Below, piece after piece: positions 27,244-34,770 of a stretch of 64,000 bases of DNA (position 1 is the stretch's first letter; each line of letters opens with the position of its first letter). The position numbers and the translations under genes were made by a program. The DNA is from Achromobacter aegrifaciens (lineage in GTDB: Bacteria; Pseudomonadota; Gammaproteobacteria; Burkholderiales; Burkholderiaceae_B): positions 1,054,001 through 1,118,000 of the forward strand of contig NZ_CADIJY010000001.1 of NCBI RefSeq assembly GCF_902859735.1, written 5' to 3'. Under the pieces are notes generated by a model that ran no database searches, was not told where the DNA came from, and worked only from the letters and a program-made list of their open reading frames with translations.

Positions 27244-28761
27244 TCAGGCTTCGATGGTCACGATATCCCCGGCGTGCCGCGCATACTCCAGCGCATAGGC
27301 CATTTCGCTGCGGGTCTGCGCATGGAGATAGAGCCAGGGCTGCCCGCGCGCGACTTCATCGCCCAACCGCGCGTGCAGCGACACGCCGGCTGCAGGCCGT
27401 TCCGGCGCGCCGGCCAGCTTGGCCAGGCGCGACAGCTTGCGGTTGTCGATATGGGTCACGCGGCCGGCTTGCAACGCGACCAGAGGTTCGACGTGCGCGG
27501 CCTGCGGCGGTTCGCGCAGGCCGCCCTGGGCGGCGCAGATGCGGGCGAACTTCTCCCAGGCCTGGCCGCTGTCCAGGGTCCGTAGCGCCAGCGCAATGCC
27601 TTGCCCGGGCGGCGCCGCGCCGCCGATTTCGAGCACGGCGCCCGCGACCAGAGCGGCGCGTTCGCGCAGGTCCTGCGGCTGATCGGCGTCGTTGCGCAGC
27701 ACGGCCAGCACGTCGCGGGCTTCCAGCGCGGGGCCGATGCCGCGGCCGACGGGCTGGCTGCCGTCGGTATACAGGCAGCGCAGGGTCAGGCCGAAATGCG
27801 CGGCGGTTTCTATCAGGTGGCCGGCAAGACGTTCCGCAGCCTCGCGGCTGCGGACCTTGGCGGTGGGCCCGACGGGGATGTCGATCACCACATGCGTCGC
27901 CCCGGCGGCAATCTTCTTGGATAGCACCGAGGCGATCAGCTGGCCCTCGGTGTCGATGTCCAGTTCGCGTTCCACCCGCACGAAGATGTCGTCGGCCGGG
28001 CTCAGGTGCATGGCGCCGCCCCAGGCGATGCAGCCGCCCTCGGCCTGGACCACCCGTTGCAGCTGCTCGATGCCCAGGTCCACCGGCGCCAGCATTTCCA
28101 TGGTGTCGGCCGTGCCCGCCGGCGAAGTGATCGCGCGCGACGAGGTCTTGGGCATGACCAAGCCGTTGGCCGCGGCGATGGCGACCACCAGCGGGGTGGT
28201 GCGGTTGCCGGGCAGGCCTCCCACGCAATGCTTGTCCACCACGATCGGCGCCTGCCAGCTCAGGCGGTCGCCGACTTCGACCATGGCTTTGGTCAGGAAG
28301 ATGGTCTCGTCGACGCTCAGCGGCAGCGTGGCCGTGGCGGTGAGAAAGGCCGACAGGTGCACGTCGGTGTAGCGGCCGCGCACCACGTCGCGGACAATGG
28401 CGGCAAGATCCTCTTCGCCCAGGCGGCGGCCATAGATGCGCTGGCGCACGCCGGCCAGGGACTCCAGCACCGGCGGGTGGCGGACCTGCACGCTGTCGCC
28501 GTCGCGTATGTCCAGCGCGTCCCAGGCTTCCTCGGACAGCGCCACCTCGTCGAGCGCGAGCAGGTCGCTGTCGATCTGGTAGAGCTGGGCCTGTACTTCG
28601 TGGCCGTTCGAGGTGATCAGCACTTGCGAACGCGACGCCAGGCCTTCGGAACGGCAGACGTGGCAGTCCGCGCGCATCAGCGCTATCGGCTGATGCTGCG
28701 CGTGCAGGCGCATGCGCGTGGCGCGCAGCGCGGGCGGCTTCAGTTCCGGCACGCTGCTCAC
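27244..28761 (-). CDS. thymidine/AMP phosphorylase family enzyme (long, archaeal-type)
   Basis: The 505-residue protein has the pyrimidine-nucleoside phosphorylase fold. The phosphate- and base-binding motifs are visible: VDKHCVGGLPGNRTTPLVVAIAAANG, then KTSSRAITSPAGTADTMEML, and the C-terminal hybrid-motif domain. An extra N-terminal domain of about 85 residues makes it longer than E. coli DeoA (440). The length and that domain match the AMP phosphorylase (archaeal DeoA) branch, which cleaves NMPs to a base plus ribose-1,5-bisphosphate. The GTG start at 28761 forms a GTGA overlap with the nuclease stop. AMP phosphorylase activity rather than thymidine phosphorylase is an inference. Confidence 0.85.
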   Translation of the reverse strand: MSSVPELKPPALRATRMRLHAQHQPIALMRADCHVCRSEGLASRSQVLITSNGHEVQAQLYQIDSDLLALDEVALSEEAWDALDIRDGDSVQVRHPPVLESLAGVRQRIYGRRLGEEDLAAIVRDVVRGRYTDVHLSAFLTATATLPLSVDETIFLTKAMVEVGDRLSWQAPIVVDKHCVGGLPGNRTTPLVVAIAAANGLVMPKTSSRAITSPAGTADTMEMLAPVDLGIEQLQRVVQAEGGCIAWGGAMHLSPADDIFVRVERELDIDTEGQLIASVLSKKIAAGATHVVIDIPVGPTAKVRSREAAERLAGHLIETAAHFGLTLRCLYTDGSQPVGRGIGPALEARDVLAVLRNDADQPQDLRERAALVAGAVLEIGGAAPPGQGIALALRTLDSGQAWEKFARICAAQGGLREPPQAAHVEPLVALQAGRVTHIDNRKLSRLAKLAGAPERPAAGVSLHARLGDEVARGQPWLYLHAQTRSEMAYALEYARHAGDIVTIEA

Positions 28762-30116
28762 AGCTCGTACCTCTGGTCCTGCAGCGGGACGGTGACATGC
28801 CAGCTGAGTTCGCGCTCGATGCGTTCGCGCAGCGCTTCGGAGGCCTCGGGTTCGCCATGGACGATGAAGACCCGGCGTGGCGCTTCCTGGAAGCCGGACA
28901 GCCAGCGCATCAGTTCGTCGCTGTCGGCATGCGCCGACAGCATGGGCAGTTCGGCGATCTCGGCATTGATGGGCGTCCACTGGCCGTAGATCTTGGTTTC
29001 AGTCGCGCCATTGAGCAGCTTGCGGCCGCGCGTGCCGGCGGCCTGGAAGCCGGAGAAAAGCAGGGTATTGCGATGGTCGCTGCCGAAGGCGGCGATATGG
29101 TGCAGCACCCGGCCGCCGGTGGCCATGCCGCTGGCCGAGATGATGACCTTGGGATAGCGGTTGGCCGACAGCGCCTTGGATTCTTCGACGTCGCGCACAT
29201 AGGTCACGGCCGAGCAGGCGGCCTCGTATTCGCGCGGGGAGAGCTTGTGCTCGCCGGCATGGCGGTCCAGCAGTTCGGTGGCGCTGGTGGCCATGGGGCT
29301 GTCCAGGTAGACCGGGATGTTCTGCAGCCGGCCGGCCTGGCGCAGCTTCCACAGCGCATGGATCAGGGTCTGCGCCCGCCCGACGGCGAAGGCTGGAATG
29401 ACGACCGTGCCGCCGCGCTGCACGGTGCGTTCGATCACGGCGCCCAGGGCTTCGACGGGATCGGCCGGGTCGTGACGCCGATTGCCGTAGGTGGACTCGA
29501 TGACGATGTAGTCGGCCCGTGGCACGGGCTCGGGATCGTGCATCACCGGATCGTTGTAGCGGCCCAGGTCGCCCGAGAACACCACGCGCATGCCGCCGAT
29601 ATCGATCTGCGCGGTCGTTGCGCCCAGGATGTGGCCGGCGCGGCGCAAGGTCAGCTTCGCGCCGCCGGGCAAGGCGGTTTCCTGGTGCAGCGCTACATCG
29701 GAAAAATGCGTCAGCGCGCGTTCGGCGTCGACCACGCGATAGAGCGGCAGCGCGGGTTTGTGCTTGGAAAAGCCCTTGCGGTTGGCGAAGTCGGCGTCCT
29801 TTTCCTGCAGATTGGCGCTGTCCAGCAGGATCAGCTCGGCGACGTCGCGGGTTGCGGGCGTGGCGTGGATCTTGCCTTTGAAGCCTTCGGCCACCAGCCG
29901 CGGCAGATAGCCGCAATGATCCAGATGCGCGTGCGTAAGCACCACCGCATCGATGTCGGCGGGCGACAGCGGCAGCCGCTGCCAATTGAGTTCGCGCAGG
30001 TTCTTCAGGCCCTGGAACAGGCCGCAGTCGATCAGCAGGTGCGTGTCGGCGTGGCTCAGGAGGTGCTTGGAGCCGGTAACGGTGCCGGCTCCACCCAGGC
30101 AGGTCAGTGTGAGCAT
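28758..30116 (-). CDS. MBL-fold/beta-CASP metallo-hydrolase (RNA exonuclease-like)
   Basis: The 452-residue protein is a metallo-beta-lactamase fold with a beta-CASP insert, the CPSF73/YSH1-type RNA-processing family. Visible motifs are THAHLDHCGYLPRL (metal site, near 60), GHILGATT, FSGDLGRYNDP, the beta-CASP parts VIPAFAVGRAQTL, YLDSPMA, SASGMATGGRVLHH, and the final SAHADSDELMRWL and VHGEPEAS. Family members cleave or trim RNA. AAGGA six bases before the ATG at 30116 decides the start; another ATG lies at 30134. It is third in a four-gene operon between phosphoketolase and the phosphorylase. Confidence 0.9.
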   Translation of the reverse strand: MLTLTCLGGAGTVTGSKHLLSHADTHLLIDCGLFQGLKNLRELNWQRLPLSPADIDAVVLTHAHLDHCGYLPRLVAEGFKGKIHATPATRDVAELILLDSANLQEKDADFANRKGFSKHKPALPLYRVVDAERALTHFSDVALHQETALPGGAKLTLRRAGHILGATTAQIDIGGMRVVFSGDLGRYNDPVMHDPEPVPRADYIVIESTYGNRRHDPADPVEALGAVIERTVQRGGTVVIPAFAVGRAQTLIHALWKLRQAGRLQNIPVYLDSPMATSATELLDRHAGEHKLSPREYEAACSAVTYVRDVEESKALSANRYPKVIISASGMATGGRVLHHIAAFGSDHRNTLLFSGFQAAGTRGRKLLNGATETKIYGQWTPINAEIAELPMLSAHADSDELMRWLSGFQEAPRRVFIVHGEPEASEALRERIERELSWHVTVPLQDQRYEL

Positions 30117-30142
30117 GGTTTCCTTGTGCAGCATCAGAATGA

Positions 30143-32497
30143 TCAGGCGAGGTCGGCGGGATTGCCCTTGCCGTCCAGGGCTTGCAGGCGCGGCGCGTCC
30201 AGCACGTCTACGCGGCGCCAGCCCGCGACGGCAGCGGCCGCATCTACTGCATGCGCCCAGGTGCAGCGGTTGGCGTACAGCATGCCGGCCACGTCCAGCG
30301 TGCCGCCGCGGCTGATGTAGCCCTGCGCCCGGGTGCGGGCCGGGCCGCCGTCCAGCCGGCGCAGCACGCCCAGCATGGGTTCGGGGCGCGTATGGCACAG
30401 CAGCACGCGCGGCAGGCCGGGCGGGAAAAGCGCGTGGACGGCTTCGTCGGACAGGACAAAAGCGGATTCGAGCTCGTCGCGCGGTGTGCGCAGTCGGCCA
30501 GGTTCCAGCACCACGGATACGCAGCACTCGCGTCCCTGCCGCGCCAGATGGGCGCGGGCTTTCAACGCCTCTTCGAGCTGGTACGCGCCGATGGCGACGA
30601 ACTGCAGCACGCTGGTCTTCGGGTCGCCGGCGACGTGCGCGGCGCCCTGTTCGATCAGCGTCTGCGCGGCCTGGGCGTCGAAGCGCTGCGTGCCCTCGCG
30701 CTTGGACACGACCATGCAGGCCACCTGCGCGCGCTGCGCGTAGACCGCGCGCAGCGCCGCCGCGGCGCTGTTGCCGTCCACCGGGAAGAGCACGCGGGAG
30801 GTATCGGACATTTCACCCAGCAGGGCTTCGCCTATGGTGGGATCCTGGTGCGATTGCTCGTTCTTGGCGTTCTCCCACGTATGGGAGGTGACCACCAGCG
30901 GCACTGACAGCCAGCCCGGGGATTGTCCCAGTTCCTTCTGGCGGCGCGCGAAGATGATTTCCTGGCGCAGCAGGCCCAGCATCTTCACCGCGAAGGCCTC
31001 GTAGCTGACGATGAGGTTCAGGCCGCCCTTGTTCGCCAGCGCGGCGGCTGCCACCGCTTCCTCGTTCAGGGCGGTGATGACGGCGCCGTGCTGGTCTTCG
31101 GCCACGCCGGCCTCCGGATGGTCGACGCGGTGCTTCAGCAAGGCCAGCGTGCCGCCCATCTTGTTGCTGGCCAGTTCATCCGGATTGCCGATGCGCACGC
31201 GCAGGCGCGGATTGGCCCGCACCAGTTCGACGAACCAGCGGTCCAGCGCCGCCATGGCGCTGCCTTGGGCGCCTGCGGTTTCCCAGGCGGGTTCGGGCAG
31301 GGCAGGCGCATCGGGATGCCGGTGCGCCATGGGGTGTCCGCTTTCCAGCGGGCGTTGCTGCGCTCCGTGATTGGCCAGCGCCGCCAGCGCCGCGTCCAGT
31401 TCCGGCCCCGGGACGAACAACCGGGCCGCGCTGGCGTTGAAAGCGTCGCGGGCCGCGCTGTCAGTATGAGGGTTGCCACCCAGCGGCAGGTTGTGCGCGG
31501 CGTTGGTGCCGGCGCCGGGAAAGCCGAATCCCTTTTCGGTTTCGGCGATGACGTAGGGTAGCCGGGCGGGGTACTGGAAGCCTGGCGCCGCGAGGCTTGC
31601 GGCCAGCGCGTCTTCCGCCGCCAGGATGGCCCAGGCGATGGCCGCCGGATCACGGCCGTCGACGATGAGCGGATCGAAGCCGTTGTGGCGCAGGTCCTCG
31701 GCCAGCCAATGCGCGCCGCCTTCCTGCAGGATCTGCGTGCGCTGCTCGATGCGGCGGCCATTGAGGATCATGACCGGCACGGCCTGGCCGCAATCCTCGG
31801 CGCGCCACCAGCGCGTGGCCCAGTCGGAGCCGCGCTGTTCTTCGAACGCGCCGTCGCTCAGAAAGGCCACCAGGCTTTCGCCCGGCAGCGGCATGTGCAC
31901 GTATTGCAGGCCGGCGAATCCCAGGTAGCCGCCTTCCGACACGGCGCCCGCCGTGTTGGGGCCGGCGTGGCTGCCCAGCGGCACGGCTGGCAATCCGCGG
32001 GCGTCGATGGCGTAGGAATAGAAGTCCGTGATCAGGCGTCCCAGCCCGGCTTCGCTGCGGTCATAGCGGCCGCGCTGCGCAGGCGACACGTCGCCGGTCA
32101 GGGCGTTGACGGCTTCGATGGCGGCCACGCAATGGCCCTGGCCCATCAGCCAGCCGCGGGTCTTGCCGCTCAACGCGTTGGCCAGCAGGTAGGCGACGAA
32201 GGCGGGCGCCATGTTCAGCGAACCGCCCGTATGGCCTTCGGGGTTGGGCTTGAAGTCTTCGGCGGCCAGCGGTGCGCCGTTCAGGTCGATGCGGCGTGCG
32301 TAGGTCATGTGCGCCACCACGTTCATGGCGGCGCAGCTGAGGCGGTCGGCCGCGGCCAGCATGGCGTAGGCATCGTCCGCGCTGGCGATGCGGCCGCTGG
32401 CCGCCAGGCGTTGCACCAGCGCATCGATGCGCTCGACGGTTTCAGCGCGGTGCTGGATGGGGCCGTAGCCAGATAGCCAATGCTCGCGTAGCGTCAT
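30143..32497 (-). CDS. xfp: phosphoketolase (xylulose-5-P/fructose-6-P)
   Basis: The 784-residue thiamine-diphosphate enzyme splits xylulose-5-phosphate (and often fructose-6-phosphate) with phosphate into acetyl phosphate plus glyceraldehyde-3-phosphate (or erythrose-4-phosphate). Signatures include RLSCAAMNVVAHMTYARRIDLNGA replaced in part from the usual N-terminus, GHTGGSLNM, GQGHCVAAIEAVNALTGD, EGGYLGFAG, ETEKGFGFPGAGTNAAHNLPLGGNPHTD, and SYEAFAVKMLGLLRQEI. The length matches the family. It follows the PRPP-synthetase-like gene by 25 bases. Acetyl phosphate would give ATP through acetate kinase, which is not encoded here. Confidence 0.95.
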   Translation of the reverse strand: MTLREHWLSGYGPIQHRAETVERIDALVQRLAASGRIASADDAYAMLAAADRLSCAAMNVVAHMTYARRIDLNGAPLAAEDFKPNPEGHTGGSLNMAPAFVAYLLANALSGKTRGWLMGQGHCVAAIEAVNALTGDVSPAQRGRYDRSEAGLGRLITDFYSYAIDARGLPAVPLGSHAGPNTAGAVSEGGYLGFAGLQYVHMPLPGESLVAFLSDGAFEEQRGSDWATRWWRAEDCGQAVPVMILNGRRIEQRTQILQEGGAHWLAEDLRHNGFDPLIVDGRDPAAIAWAILAAEDALAASLAAPGFQYPARLPYVIAETEKGFGFPGAGTNAAHNLPLGGNPHTDSAARDAFNASAARLFVPGPELDAALAALANHGAQQRPLESGHPMAHRHPDAPALPEPAWETAGAQGSAMAALDRWFVELVRANPRLRVRIGNPDELASNKMGGTLALLKHRVDHPEAGVAEDQHGAVITALNEEAVAAAALANKGGLNLIVSYEAFAVKMLGLLRQEIIFARRQKELGQSPGWLSVPLVVTSHTWENAKNEQSHQDPTIGEALLGEMSDTSRVLFPVDGNSAAAALRAVYAQRAQVACMVVSKREGTQRFDAQAAQTLIEQGAAHVAGDPKTSVLQFVAIGAYQLEEALKARAHLARQGRECCVSVVLEPGRLRTPRDELESAFVLSDEAVHALFPPGLPRVLLCHTRPEPMLGVLRRLDGGPARTRAQGYISRGGTLDVAGMLYANRCTWAHAVDAAAAVAGWRRVDVLDAPRLQALDGKGNPADLA

Positions 32498-32522
32498 CGC
32501 GGGTTCCTTTCAAATCGGGTGA

Positions 32523-33404
32523 TCAATCGCGCAGGTCGCGCAGAAGTGCATTGGCCAGCAAGGGCGCGAGTTCGATGCGGTTGCTGGGGTGGGGCACCGC
32601 GTCGGTGGAAACGACGCGTTCAAAACAGGCGGATACCTGGGACCAGGCGTCCTCGGCGAAGAGCGCATGCACCACCACGCATTGCGGCGGCCGCATGCCC
32701 GCCAGCTTGCCGGCGGCCGTCACCAGGGTGCGGCCGGACGAGGCGATGTCGTCCACCAGCACCGGCGTGCAGTCGCGCCAGGCGGAGAGGTCGGGCGCTT
32801 CGATGTCGACCTGGCGGTCGCCGTGACGGGTCTTGCGCAGCACCACGTGTGGCGCGCCAATGCGCGCGGCGATGGAGCCGGCCCATTGCTCGCTTTCCTC
32901 GTCGGGGCCGACGATCAGCGGCGCTTGCACATTGCCGGCGATCCAGCTGGCCAGCCGCGGCGCGGCATGCAGCGTGGTGGTCGGGATGGTGTACAGCGCC
33001 GCCAGCGACGGATGCCGGTGCAGATGCGGATCGACCGTCAGCAGGCGGTCGAAGGTCGACGACACCAGGCGCGCGAACGACAGCGAACTCACGCTTTCTC
33101 CGTCCTGGAAGCGTTTGTCCTGGCGCATATAGGCCAGATAGGGCGCGATCAGGTTGACCTCTGTGGCGCCCAGGTCGCGCGCGGTGTCGGCCGCGAAGAT
33201 CAGGCCGAGAAAGCTGGGATCCGGCCGGGCCAGCGTGCAGACGATGTCGACGGCGCGTCCGCGCGGGTCGCCATGCAGCCGCACGTAGCTTTCGCCGTCA
33301 GGAAAACGGCGGGTCTCGACGGCGCCGAGTTCACCTTGGCACAGGGCGGCAAGGCGCTTGGCGAATCCTTCGTTGCCGGGGAGCGGGAGGATAAGTCTTT
33401 GCAT
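32523..33404 (-). CDS. ribose-phosphate diphosphokinase (PRPP synthetase) family protein, archaeal-like
   Basis: The 293-residue protein has the PRPP-synthetase double phosphoribosyltransferase fold. Motifs are RRFPDGESYVRL near 33, the ATP loop YLAYMRQDKRFQDGESVS near 90-108, VDPHLHRHP (the HxHxxQ-like site), VGPDEESEQWA and the PRPP loop VLVDDIASSGRTL near 218. It is shorter than typical bacterial Prs (about 315) and the DKRFQDGE wording is closer to archaeal enzymes. As a second, operon-bound Prs it may run in a catabolic direction or act on ribose-1,5-bisphosphate; that is speculation. It is the first gene of the operon with phosphoketolase, nuclease and phosphorylase. Confidence 0.87.
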   Translation of the reverse strand: MQRLILPLPGNEGFAKRLAALCQGELGAVETRRFPDGESYVRLHGDPRGRAVDIVCTLARPDPSFLGLIFAADTARDLGATEVNLIAPYLAYMRQDKRFQDGESVSSLSFARLVSSTFDRLLTVDPHLHRHPSLAALYTIPTTTLHAAPRLASWIAGNVQAPLIVGPDEESEQWAGSIAARIGAPHVVLRKTRHGDRQVDIEAPDLSAWRDCTPVLVDDIASSGRTLVTAAGKLAGMRPPQCVVVHALFAEDAWSQVSACFERVVSTDAVPHPSNRIELAPLLANALLRDLRD

Positions 33405-33490
33405 GAATGCCGGGTCCGCCTGATCGAGGTAAGGGAAACCGAAGAGGCCGGGTGGGCCCCGCGCAGCCCCAATGGGGCCGCGGCATTCTG

Positions 33491-33552
33491 ATTATGGCGC
33501 AGGGGCGGCGTTTGCCGGCGTTGCCGGCCGGTCAAACCTTGATGTAACTCAA
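33491..33552 (-). promoter_or_regulatory. FNR/Anr-like box and possible -10 for the phosphoketolase operon
   Basis: TTGAT-GTAA-CTCAA at 33539-33552 (TTGAG-TTAC-ATCAA on the coding strand) matches the FNR consensus TTGAT-N4-ATCAA at nine of ten defined positions. A CATAAT hexamer at 33496-33491 would serve as a -10, putting the start near 33484. The box centre would then lie about 61 bases upstream, a spacing known for class I FNR promoters. No good -35 is seen, as is usual for activator-dependent promoters. The leader would be about 80 bases. The box also lies just past the stop of the methyltransferase gene. Confidence 0.6.
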
Positions 33553-33557
33553 AGGTT

Positions 33558-34169
33558 TTATGTATGCCGCCGCGCCAGCCAGATGTTGGCGCCGCCGCAG
33601 GTCGTATCGCCTTCCACGTGGCGCACCACTTCGAAGCCGGCCTGGCGCAGCAATTCGCGGTACTCCGCGCTGTCCAGGCTGCCGTGATAGAGCGGTTGGC
33701 CTTCGAACCGGCCGATGGCTTCCCCCAGATGTGTCCCGCTGGTGTACATCAGCGCCGCGCCCGGCGCGGCAAGGCGTGCGAAGGTCTGGAACATGGGCCG
33801 CTGGTCTTCAGGCCGCAGGTGAAAGAAGCTGTGCCAGGCGATCAGCCCCTGGAAGGGCCGCAAGGTCGGCAGGCTGCGCATGTCCGCTTCAATCCAGCTG
33901 TGTCCTGGGAACGAGGCTCTTGCCCTCGCCAGCATCGCGTCCGAGGCATCCACGCCGGTCAGCCTGCAGCCGCGTTCGATCAGATGGCGGGCGATGGGGA
34001 CGCCGTTGCCGCAGCCTATGTCCAGCACCTGGGGAGCGGGGCCGGGCAGCAGATCCAGGAACGCGTCCAGCCAGGCGCGTTCGGCCAGCTGCGTGCCGCG
34101 CAGTTTCTCGAAGGCGTCGGCATGTTCGCGATACAGCGTGATCACGTTGTCGGCGGGGGAGGTGGACAT
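33558..34169 (-). CDS. class I SAM-dependent methyltransferase
   Basis: The 203-residue protein has motif I VLDIGCGNGVPIARHL near residue 49, motif II LTGVDASDAML, and an acidic motif DMRSLPTLRPFQGLIAWHSFFHL; these are the SAM-binding features of the class I fold. A terminal beta-strand region ends VEGDTTCGGANIWLARR. The start MSTSPADN at 34169 is preferred; an upstream start would add 20 residues overlapping the control region of the RidA gene. The substrate is unknown. It is divergent from the RidA-family gene and lies upstream of the FNR-like box on the same strand as the phosphoketolase operon. Confidence 0.85.
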   Translation of the reverse strand: MSTSPADNVITLYREHADAFEKLRGTQLAERAWLDAFLDLLPGPAPQVLDIGCGNGVPIARHLIERGCRLTGVDASDAMLARARASFPGHSWIEADMRSLPTLRPFQGLIAWHSFFHLRPEDQRPMFQTFARLAAPGAALMYTSGTHLGEAIGRFEGQPLYHGSLDSAEYRELLRQAGFEVVRHVEGDTTCGGANIWLARRHT

Positions 34170-34237
34170 CGCGGCGTTCCCTAGTAGAGTTGCAAATCCC
34201 GATAAGCGAGCAACGCCCGCGTTGCACAAGGACTTCC

Positions 34238-34657
34238 ATGAGCAAGATCGAGCGCCTGCGCCTTCCCGATGACGATCCCGCCTTTGGCGGCAACCGGATC
34301 TTCGACCTGTTCCAGTACTCGCCTGCGGTCACGGCCAACGGGCTGGTTTTCATCGCCGGGCAGATCGGATTGCGCGCTGACGGTTCCGTGCCCGAATCGG
34401 CTGCGGAGCAAGCCGACGTGGCGTTCCAGCGCATCGCCGCGGTGCTCGGCCATCTGGGCCTGGATTTTACCGACGTGGTCGAAATGGTCTCGTATCACGT
34501 CGACATCGGCGCGGACCTTGCCGGGTTCCGCGCGGTGAAGGAAAAGTACATACGGTCCGACTTCCCGGCCTGGACCATACTGGGCGTCGCGGCGCTGGCG
34601 CGGCCCGGGTTGGCGGTGGAGATCAAGGTGGTCGCGGCGGTGCGCGATTCGAAATAG
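34238..34657 (+). CDS. RidA/YjgF-family protein
   Basis: The 139-residue protein belongs to the RidA (YjgF/YER057c/UK114) family, trimeric enzymes that hydrolyse reactive enamine/imine intermediates. Recognisable segments are YSPAVTANGLVFIAGQIGLRADGSV, AEQADVAFQRIAAVLGHLGLDFTDVVEMVSYHVDI and, near the end, ILGVAALARPGLAVEIKVVAAV. The catalytic-type Arg in the ARPGLAVEI segment takes the place of the usual LPKGALVEIE stretch, and the Glu is kept. AAGGA five bases before the ATG at 34238 fixes the start. It stands alone. Confidence 0.9.
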   Translation: MSKIERLRLPDDDPAFGGNRIFDLFQYSPAVTANGLVFIAGQIGLRADGSVPESAAEQADVAFQRIAAVLGHLGLDFTDVVEMVSYHVDIGADLAGFRAVKEKYIRSDFPAWTILGVAALARPGLAVEIKVVAAVRDSK

Positions 34658-34770
34658 GGGGGCCGGAAGCGGCGACTCGTCAGCCGGGATGGTTGATTCG
34701 TCATCTTGGACTTGTACGGCGCGCGGTGAACGGCGAATTTCTCAATTTGCCCAATTCCGCCGCTGCAGCC

